Shown in pieces: positions 6,282-11,372 of a stretch of 11,372 nucleotides of DNA. Source of the DNA: JACQWR01 sp964614365 (lineage in GTDB: Bacteria; Desulfobacterota; Syntrophia; Syntrophales; JACQWR01); contig CAZTLA010000098.1 in assembly GCA_964614365.1 (NCBI GenBank), positions 1-11,372 on the forward strand. Direction: 5' to 3'. Position numbers and translations under genes: made by a program. The first letter of the stretch is position 1; every line of letters begins with the position of its first letter. The notes under the pieces are model-generated. The model made no database searches. It saw only the letters and a program-made list of their open reading frames with translations, and was not told the origin of the DNA.

Positions 6282-6831
6282 CAAATCCCTTCTGAAACCG
6301 AGCCTGTCAAAGGGCTTGCTGACCTACCGCCGGGAGGTGCTGCCGTCCGACCGGAATCATGTCCGCGCCATCGTAGAAGGCACGGGGTTTTTCTCCCCCA
6401 CTGAAGCGGATATCGCCGTGGAACTGGTCGAGGAAAATCTCGCCCGGGGAGACCGTGACAGCGGCTATTTCTTTCTGTTTGCCGAGGAACAGGGGAACGT
6501 CATCGGGTACGCCTGTTATGGTCCCATCCTCGGCACCGCCATGAGTTACGACCTCTACTGGATAGCCGTTTCCCCCCGTTTTCACCGCTGCGGGCTCGGC
6601 AGGGAACTGCTGGCAAGAAGCGAAACGCTGATCTTCCTCCAGGGGGGGCGGCGCATCTACATCGATACCTCCTCCCGGCCCCAGTACGAAGCGACCCGCA
6701 CATTTTACCGCTCGCAGGGATACCGGGAAGACGCCTTCCTGCAGGATTTTTATGCTCCGGGAGACGGCAAAATTATCTATGTGAAACTCCTCGCTCCGGA
6801 AACCGTTGCTTCCCCCTCAGTGACCGTGTAG
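6274..6831 (+). CDS. GNAT-family N-acyltransferase, last gene of the kamA operon
   Basis: A 185-residue protein with one GNAT domain, which would transfer an acetyl (or other acyl) group from CoA to an amine. The middle part has the beta-4/alpha-3 signature YWIAVSPRFHRCGLGREL (95-112). The phosphate-binding loop reads HRCGLG where Q/R-x-x-G-x-G is usual, so the first residue is His (H104). The C-terminal RTFYRSQGYRED (142-153) is the standard beta-6 region. It starts with an ATG that overlaps the end of ligase 2 by 8 bp. At 185 residues it is clearly shorter than AblB, the beta-lysine N6-acetyltransferase partner of AblA (roughly 270 residues), and I see no AblB-specific similarity. In context it probably N-acylates the ligase product or an amine precursor; the substrate is not known. 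Confidence 0.85.
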   Translation: MPDKSLLKPSLSKGLLTYRREVLPSDRNHVRAIVEGTGFFSPTEADIAVELVEENLARGDRDSGYFFLFAEEQGNVIGYACYGPILGTAMSYDLYWIAVSPRFHRCGLGRELLARSETLIFLQGGRRIYIDTSSRPQYEATRTFYRSQGYREDAFLQDFYAPGDGKIIYVKLLAPETVASPSVTV

Positions 6832-6948
6832 CCCCTTCGTTTGCCCTCCCTGTTTTCCGAAATCCACTCATCCTAACAATCATGACAACCCGCCTCGCCT
6901 CGGGAAGAACGCGCGGATCAAACCTGTTGCTTTTTTCACGATGATCTG

Positions 6949-6971
6949 TTAGAAGACGCGCGGCTTCTTAA
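6949..6971. repeat. Imperfect inverted repeat downstream of the kamA operon
   Basis: GAAGACGC followed directly by GCGGCTTC (6952-6967) is a palindrome with one mismatched pair; the flanks TTA on the left and TTAA on the right extend it with one offset base. There is no U-run behind it. It could be an operator for the downstream phosphate-uptake genes or a weak transcript-end hairpin. About 118 bases separate it from the end of the acetyltransferase gene. Confidence 0.3.
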
Positions 6972-7003
6972 GCATCGGTGAAATGATGAGGGAAACGCCG
7001 CAG

Positions 7004-7038
7004 ACGCCGTCCCCGCGAAGGCGGGGATGGGCGTTTTT
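7004..7038 (+). terminator. Strong Rho-independent terminator-like hairpin
   Basis: ACGCC (7004-7008) pairs with GGCGT (7030-7034) and TCCCCGC (7010-7016) pairs with GCGGGGA (7021-7027), around a GAAG tetraloop and one small internal loop. The stem runs straight into TTTTT (7034-7038). It could end the kamA operon transcript, but it lies 172 bp after that operon and only about 16 bases before the ribosome site of the DUF47 gene, so it may instead be an attenuator. The core TCCCCGCGAAGGCGGGGA also resembles short hairpin repeats scattered in many bacterial genomes. Confidence 0.7.
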
Positions 7039-7067
7039 CAACAGCCTACTGACGGGAGGGCATCATC

Positions 7068-7688
7068 ATGCGACTCATACCGAGGGAAGAAAAGTTTTTC
7101 GATCTGTTTGAGGAACTGGCAGAAAAAATCGAGGAAGGCTCAAAACTGTTTCTCGACATGGTGAAGAAATACGAATATTCCGAAACAATGATTGCCCGAC
7201 TGAAGGAAATCGAGCACGAGGCGGACGTCATCACCCACAGAACCTATGAAAAGATGCACAAGACCTTCCTCACCCCCCTGGACCGTGAAGACATCTATGA
7301 CCTGGTAAACAAGATGGACAGCATCCTCGACATGATCGAGGCGTCCGCCATGCGGCTCAAGCTCTACAAGGTCAAGAAACCGGCCGGGGCGATTATCCAA
7401 CAGGCGGAGATTCTGTGCAAGGCCATCGCCAAGGTAAAAACCATCATCCACGCCATGCGGAACCTGAAAAACACCAAGATGATCCTGGACGCCTGCGTGG
7501 AAATCAATACGCTGGAAAATGACGGGGACTTAGTCTTGCGCACGACGATCGCCCAGTTGTTTGAAAATGAAAAGGACGTCTTTGAACTTATCAAGTGGAA
7601 GGAAATCTTCGAGCGGCTCGAAGAAGCCATCGACGTCTGCGAAGATGTTTCCAACATAGTGGAAGGCATCGTATTAAAGCATGGGTGA
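7068..7688 (+). CDS. DUF47 (PhoU-like) phosphate transport accessory protein
   Basis: The 206-residue, all-helical protein starts MRLIPREEKFFDLFEELA and carries the paired metal-site motifs of PhoU-like proteins: EIEHEADVITHR near residues 47-58, TPLDREDIYDL near 69-79, and a second E-x-x-x-D repeat in NTLENDGD in the C-terminal half. Members of this family are coded next to Pit transporters and are thought to modulate phosphate uptake from the cytoplasmic side. A clear ribosome site GGGAGGG (7054-7060) sits seven bases before the ATG. The gene overlaps the Pit gene by 8 bp, so the two products are probably made together. No promoter can be placed between the hairpin at 7004-7038 and this gene. 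Confidence 0.93.
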   Translation: MRLIPREEKFFDLFEELAEKIEEGSKLFLDMVKKYEYSETMIARLKEIEHEADVITHRTYEKMHKTFLTPLDREDIYDLVNKMDSILDMIEASAMRLKLYKVKKPAGAIIQQAEILCKAIAKVKTIIHAMRNLKNTKMILDACVEINTLENDGDLVLRTTIAQLFENEKDVFELIKWKEIFERLEEAIDVCEDVSNIVEGIVLKHG

Positions 7689-8679
7689 TTCGATTACATT
7701 CGTCATTTTCATCTGCCTCGTGGCGCTGGTCTTCGATTTTATCAACGGCTTCCACGACTCGGCGAATTCCATCTCCACCATAGTTTCCACCCGGGTTCTC
7801 TCACCGAAATACGCCGTGATCTGGGCCGCATTTTTTAATTTCATTGCCGCCTTTTTCATCGGGACGCAGGTCGCCAAGACCATCGGGACGGGCATTATCC
7901 ACACCGACATCGTGGAAAATCACCTGATCCTTGCCGCCGTGAGCGGCGCCATCATCTGGAACCTCATCACCTGGTACTTCGGTCTGCCCAGCAGTTCCTC
8001 CCATGCCCTGATCGGCGGCCTTATCGGCGCCGGACTGGCGAAAGGGGGCCCCGGCGTACTGGTTTTAACGGGCATCACCAAGACCACGATTTTTATTATT
8101 CTCTCGCCCACCATCGGCCTTTTGCTCGGCCTCATGCTGATGATCCTGGTCCTTAATCTGAGCCGCAACTCGAACGTCACCACATCGGACATGATATTCC
8201 GGAAGCTGCAACTTTTTTCCGCGGCCGTGTACAGCCTGGGGCACGGCATGAACGACGCCCAGAAAACCATGGGAATCATTGCCATCGTCCTCTATAGCCG
8301 CGGGCTTCTGGGGCCGACCTTCCATATCCCCTTCTGGATCGTGCTTCTCTGTCACGCCGTCATCGCCCTGGGAACGATGAGCGGAGGCTGGCGCATCGTC
8401 AAGACCATGGGCACGAAAATCACAAAACTCCGCCCCATAGGGGGGTTCTGCGCCGAAACGGCGGCGGCGGTCGCCATCATTGGGGCGTCGTATGCCGGCA
8501 TCCCCGTCAGCACCACCCACACCATTACCGGCGCTATCATGGGGGTGGGATCAACGAAGCGGCTCACCGCCGTGCGATGGGGAGTCGCAGGAACCATCAT
8601 CTGGGCCTGGATCCTCACAATTCCCGTGTCGGCCTTCCTCTCGGCAGCCATTTTCCTGACACTGGAATCCTTCTACTAA
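7681..8679 (+). CDS. pit: Pit-family inorganic phosphate transporter
   Basis: This integral membrane protein of 332 residues takes up phosphate (as metal-phosphate in characterised Pit proteins) with ion symport. The two duplicated PiT signatures are present: DFINGFHDSANSIST (19-33) in the N-terminal half and GHGMNDAQKTMG (188-199) with VSTTHTITGAIMGVG (276-290) in the C-terminal half. SSSHALIGGLIGAGLA (105-120) is the matching block of the first repeat. Long hydrophobic segments include about 7-24, 44-61, 84-100, 137-160, 216-234 and 302-327. There is no large cytoplasmic insert as in E. coli PitA, so this is the shorter bacterial type that pairs with DUF47 proteins. It overlaps the DUF47 gene by 8 bp and ends 17 bp from the convergent membrane-protein gene; no terminator is visible in that gap. 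Confidence 0.95.
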   Translation: MGDSITFVIFICLVALVFDFINGFHDSANSISTIVSTRVLSPKYAVIWAAFFNFIAAFFIGTQVAKTIGTGIIHTDIVENHLILAAVSGAIIWNLITWYFGLPSSSSHALIGGLIGAGLAKGGPGVLVLTGITKTTIFIILSPTIGLLLGLMLMILVLNLSRNSNVTTSDMIFRKLQLFSAAVYSLGHGMNDAQKTMGIIAIVLYSRGLLGPTFHIPFWIVLLCHAVIALGTMSGGWRIVKTMGTKITKLRPIGGFCAETAAAVAIIGASYAGIPVSTTHTITGAIMGVGSTKRLTAVRWGVAGTIIWAWILTIPVSAFLSAAIFLTLESFY

Positions 8680-8696
8680 TTCCGACACCCTGATTG

Positions 8697-9743
8697 TTAT
8701 TCTTCATTCCGGTGGAAGTGGAGGCGCCCAAACATGCCTCCCATGGACAGAAACAGGGATGTGATCATGGGCCCCACCAGGAACCCGGAAAAACCGAACA
8801 GCGTGATTCCCCCCAGGATCGAGAGGAAGATAAGCAGGGAAGACATTTGTATATCCTTGCCGAGCAGCAAGGGGCGCAGAAGATTGTCAATCATGCCGAT
8901 CACCAGAAAGCCGAAGGCCAGGATAATGGCTCCCTTCCAGGGATGGCCGGTCAGGAGCATGACCATGCCGGCGGGCGCCCACACAATGGAACAGCCTACT
9001 CCCGGCACGATGGAGAGCGGAACCATGATGACGCCCCAGATCAGCGCGCCCTTGATCCCGGTAACCAGAAAGAGCAGCCCTCCCAGGGCGCCCTGGAGAC
9101 CGCCGATGATCAGGGTAACTTTGAGGGTTGCCCGTGCGGTGGCTTTGAACCGTTCATAAAGGATCTTCCCCCGCTCATGCCCCAGGGGGAAAAAATCGAT
9201 GATGCCCTTCAGCAGCGCTTCACCGTCGCGCAGAAAGAAGAACAACGCGTAGAACATGACGGCAAGTTTGGCCAGAAAAACGACGGTATCCTGGGTCAGT
9301 CCCGTCAGGTGGGAAAGAAAATAATTGGAAGTATCCTTGGCAATCTGAAAAATCTTTTCCGTCCAGAAGTCTTTATGGACCGGCAGCTTATCCAGCAACG
9401 GGACGTGCCGGACGGCGTCCATCAGCTTCTGCACTTCCCCGGCAATATCCCCGCCCCCCGGCCCCAGGGAAGAATAGATATCCATGGATTCCACAACCAG
9501 CATTCTGCCGATCAGACCCGCGGGGAGAATGATGCTCAGGATGATGACCAGAAGGACCAGGAACGCGCTCGTCCCGGGCGATTTAATCGTACGCCTGACC
9601 CTTCGGTAGAAGGGGCTGAACATGCTGGCGATGACGGCAGCCCAGAAGAGGGGAAGCCAAAAGGGAAAAAGCAGATAGACAAATAGCAGGGAAACAACGG
9701 CGAATAAAACAGAAAAAGAAATATTGTCTCGGGAGGCATTCAT
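8697..9743 (-). CDS. AI-2E (PerM/YdiK) family membrane transporter
   Basis: The 348-residue membrane protein has the hydrophobic layout of the family: two helices at about 9-42 and 57-79, a soluble stretch at 85-150 (family members usually have such a domain here), then helices near 152-171, 205-228, 232-265, 271-290 and 301-335. The C-terminal signature is clear: IVPGVGCSIVWAPAG (245-259), IDNLLRPLLLGK (285-296), SILGGITLFGFSGFLVGP (308-325). Characterised members export autoinducer-2 or act as Na+(Li+)/H+ antiporters, so the substrate here is open. The ATG at 9743 lacks a good ribosome site; the nearest purine run is AGGA about 17 bases upstream. It lies 54 bp downstream of the GGDEF gene on the same strand and may be read from that promoter. 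Confidence 0.9.
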   Translation of the reverse strand: MNASRDNISFSVLFAVVSLLFVYLLFPFWLPLFWAAVIASMFSPFYRRVRRTIKSPGTSAFLVLLVIILSIILPAGLIGRMLVVESMDIYSSLGPGGGDIAGEVQKLMDAVRHVPLLDKLPVHKDFWTEKIFQIAKDTSNYFLSHLTGLTQDTVVFLAKLAVMFYALFFFLRDGEALLKGIIDFFPLGHERGKILYERFKATARATLKVTLIIGGLQGALGGLLFLVTGIKGALIWGVIMVPLSIVPGVGCSIVWAPAGMVMLLTGHPWKGAIILAFGFLVIGMIDNLLRPLLLGKDIQMSSLLIFLSILGGITLFGFSGFLVGPMITSLFLSMGGMFGRLHFHRNEE

Positions 9744-9797
9744 GGCAGATCGTATTTTTGTCCTGTTCGGCGCTCCGCGTTTTACCGCGGGAACGGC

Positions 9798-10760
9798 CTA
9801 CTCGGCAATGCAGTTGCGGCCGCTGCTCTTGGCGTGATACAACGCCCTGCGCGCATCGGCAATCAACATCTCCACGGTCTGGTCGGGCTTCATCTCGGCA
9901 ATCCCCATCGATAGGGTGGGATGGGGTATGCTTTTCCCGTCGGGCATGACGGGAACCGCGTCCATGACCACCCCGTGCAGCCGCTGGGCGACGGATCGCG
10001 CGGTCTCGATCCCGATGCCCGGAAGCAGAAGGATAAACTCATCATCCCCGTAACGGGCCAGCACCTCCGTGGGACGCAGGTGGTCGCTGATCGTGTGGGC
10101 GACGGAGTAGAGAATGCGGTTACCGTACGAGCGACCGTAATGATCGTTGAAGGCCCTGAAGTGATCCATGTCGACCATGACCACCGAAAAAGGTTCGCCG
10201 CTGGTTGATGAACGTTGAAACTGCCGGCTTATGATGGCATCCAGCCAGTGGCGGTTGTGCAGTCCCGTCAGTGCGTCTACGCTCCCCTGATACTGCTGAT
10301 ATTCGGCTCCCTCCCGTAGTTCCGTGGAAATGACGGAATTCGCATGTCTGAGACGCCGCGTAAGAATGAAGAGGAGATTGCAGGCGGCGGCATGCGAAGA
10401 CTGAACGAGCGACCAGAGGATATCTTCTTCCATCACCAGAAGACGCGACGTTTCCGGAGCGACAACAAAGGCCGATGTGGGCTGGCCGTCGGTAACGGAC
10501 ATTTCACCCACGCTCTCCCCCGGACCTAAAACGATGAGCGGCTCGCCGTCGAGGGTCCCCAGGTGAACGTGCAACCGGCCGCTTAAAACGAAATAAACCG
10601 CGCGGTTCGTTTGTCCGGGGGCAAGAAGAACCTCCTTCGGCCGCAATACCCGCACCGTGCAAACATCGATCAGTCCCTTGATCGATTCGAGACCGACGGA
10701 TTTAAACAGCTCTATCCGCTCCAGCTCCCCCTCGTCAATGTAAGCCTCCGTGCCGTCCAT
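9798..10760 (-). CDS. Cyclic-nucleotide-binding-like domain plus variant GGDEF domain protein
   Basis: The 320-residue cytoplasmic protein has an N-terminal cNMP-binding-like (CRP-type) beta-barrel (about 12-125) followed by a linker helix and a GGDEF domain (about 157-318), which in active enzymes makes cyclic di-GMP. The sensor part has GPGESVGEMS (79-88), matching the phosphate-binding cassette, but the Arg of that cassette (CRP R82, context ERSA) is Thr here (PTSA). The GGDEF signature reads GDDEF (238-242). Metal-binding D197, N205 and D240-E241 are present, but the residue equal to PleD D344, which contacts guanine, is N214, and the Lys of DxDxFK is R202. The inhibitory site reads RPTE (229-232) instead of RxxD, with the canonical five residues before GDDEF. 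The ATG is preceded by AGGGTGA. It may be a weak, altered-specificity or non-catalytic GGDEF protein. Confidence 0.93.
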   Translation of the reverse strand: MDGTEAYIDEGELERIELFKSVGLESIKGLIDVCTVRVLRPKEVLLAPGQTNRAVYFVLSGRLHVHLGTLDGEPLIVLGPGESVGEMSVTDGQPTSAFVVAPETSRLLVMEEDILWSLVQSSHAAACNLLFILTRRLRHANSVISTELREGAEYQQYQGSVDALTGLHNRHWLDAIISRQFQRSSTSGEPFSVVMVDMDHFRAFNDHYGRSYGNRILYSVAHTISDHLRPTEVLARYGDDEFILLLPGIGIETARSVAQRLHGVVMDAVPVMPDGKSIPHPTLSMGIAEMKPDQTVEMLIADARRALYHAKSSGRNCIAE

Positions 10761-10833
10761 CGCTATTCACCCTGACGTGTCCTTCTTCACTCGTACGCAC
10801 CGGGATCCGCAAAACGGGAATCCCTTTTCGTTT

Positions 10834-10862
10834 CCTATAAATGAAACAATGCGACATGTCAA
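10834..10862 (-). promoter_or_regulatory. Sigma70 promoter of the CNB-GGDEF gene
   Basis: On the minus strand a perfect TTGACA (10862-10857) is followed after exactly 17 bases by TATAGG (10839-10834). Transcription would start near 10827, leaving about 67 bases before the ATG. The 8-bp palindrome GACATGTC (10853-10860) overlaps the -35 element and could be a half of an operator or a chance match. Confidence 0.65.
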
Positions 10863-10987
10863 GGCGGAAGAAAAACAGCGCCTTTGACCTTGCTTTTCAG
10901 AAGGGTTGTGTTAAATAGAGCATCCCGGTTCCGGAGAGGGCGCAACCGTCATCTCCCGCCGCCGGGAAAGAAAAGCAAGGAAACCCC

Positions 10988-11372
10988 ATGCAGCATAATC
11001 CCGGTCATCCCATAGGTGTGTTTGATTCCGGCGTAGGCGGACTGACCGTCGTTCGCGCCCTCATGGAGAGGCTCCCCTTCGAGAATATCATTTATTTCGG
11101 TGACACGGCCCGCGTTCCCTATGGCATAAAATCGACGGACACGATTATCGGCTATGCCGGCCAGATAGCCGATTTTCTGCTCAGACAGAACGTTAAGCTG
11201 CTCATCGTCGCCTGCAACACCATGGCGTCCGTTGCCCGCCAGGCCGTCGAAGAAATTGCCTCCGTTCCCGTACTGGACGTCATCGAGGCCGGCGCCCGCA
11301 GCGCCGTCATGGCCACAAAGACCAAGTCCGTGGGCGTCATCGGCACCCCCGCAACGATCAACAGCAACAGTT
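10988..11372 (+). CDS. murI: Glutamate racemase, N-terminal 128 residues (partial at window edge)
   Basis: MurI interconverts L- and D-glutamate to supply peptidoglycan synthesis. The frame opens with GVFDSGVGGLTVVRAL (10-25), where D13 and S14 belong to the active site, then YFGDTARVPYG (36-46) and the first catalytic cysteine, C76, in IVACNTMASVA. The second cysteine lies beyond the window. The start at 10988 is supported by AAGGAAA (10977-10983) with a short spacer. Most MurI proteins have CNTASA after the cysteine; here it is CNTMAS, a modest deviation. The gene diverges from the GGDEF gene. A possible promoter (TTGACC at 10884-10889) has no well-spaced -10 element, so I do not annotate it separately. 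Confidence 0.95.
   Translation, partial: MQHNPGHPIGVFDSGVGGLTVVRALMERLPFENIIYFGDTARVPYGIKSTDTIIGYAGQIADFLLRQNVKLLIVACNTMASVARQAVEEIASVPVLDVIEAGARSAVMATKTKSVGVIGTPATINSNS

Noticed and set aside
6274..6831. Identification of the GNAT protein as AblB
   Set aside because: It is about 85 residues shorter than AblB, and I see only general GNAT motifs.
6832..7067. PhoB box upstream of the phosphate-uptake genes
   Set aside because: No pair of CTGTCAT-like repeats at 11-base spacing is present.
8664..8696. Terminator between the convergent pit and AI-2E genes
   Set aside because: Only a 5-bp GGAAT/ATTCC stem with a 10-base loop and no U-run is visible.
8694..9686. 330-codon plus-strand open frame opposite the AI-2E gene
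   Set aside because: The translation is rich in His, Gln, Asp and Gly with no domain; the minus strand encodes a clear membrane protein with the family signature.
10884..10916. Promoter for murI
   Set aside because: TTGACC and TTGCTT are possible -35 elements, but no -10 with more than four matches stands at 16-18 bases.

Overview
This is a GC-rich stretch (upper 50s percent by eye) of ordinary chromosome from a Gram-negative, probably anaerobic bacterium. The gene set (a UbiD-family decarboxylase, a KamA-type aminomutase, a DUF47-Pit pair, and a CNB-GGDEF protein of a style common in Geobacter relatives) fits the former Deltaproteobacteria, for example a Syntrophales-like lineage. That placement is an inference from gene content; no rRNA or other decisive marker is present. 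I see no tRNA, IS element, CRISPR array or phage gene.

Layout. At 1-1406 a minus-strand pair encodes a class II aldolase-family enzyme followed by a UbiD-family prenyl-FMN decarboxylase that runs off the left edge. At 1407-1917 is a 511-bp stretch without a convincing gene, holding one possible promoter and one possible tiny ORF. mutM (DNA glycosylase, minus strand) occupies 1918-2700 and has a near-consensus sigma70 promoter. An AT-rich divergent region and a foldable leader (2701-2967) precede a tight plus-strand operon of four genes (2968-6831): a KamA-type lysine 2,3-aminomutase, two different ATP-grasp ligases of the D-Ala-D-Ala ligase superfamily, and a GNAT acyltransferase. A strong terminator-like hairpin (7004-7038) lies just upstream of a DUF47 (PhoU-like) plus Pit phosphate-transporter pair (7068-8679). 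Convergent to it, on the minus strand, are an AI-2E/PerM-family membrane protein (8697-9743) and, upstream of that gene, a CNB-GGDEF regulator (9798-10760) with its own sigma70 promoter. The window ends inside murI (glutamate racemase, plus strand).

The most interesting part is the aminomutase / ligase / ligase / acetyltransferase operon. The genes are spaced by +6, -4 and -8 bp, so they are probably co-translated. The aminomutase keeps both aspartates that bind the side-chain amine of lysine in clostridial lysine 2,3-aminomutase, which argues for beta-lysine as the product. Both ligases keep the ATP and metal residues of the superfamily but lack the N-terminal substrate motif of true D-Ala-D-Ala ligases. 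Together this suggests a pathway making an N-acylated, beta-lysine-containing small peptide or amide (osmolyte, storage compound, cell-envelope part or secondary metabolite). The product is unknown, and the pathway is inferred from context only.

A second point of interest is the GGDEF protein, which departs from the diguanylate-cyclase consensus at several residues that contact GTP, including the residue that sets guanine selectivity.
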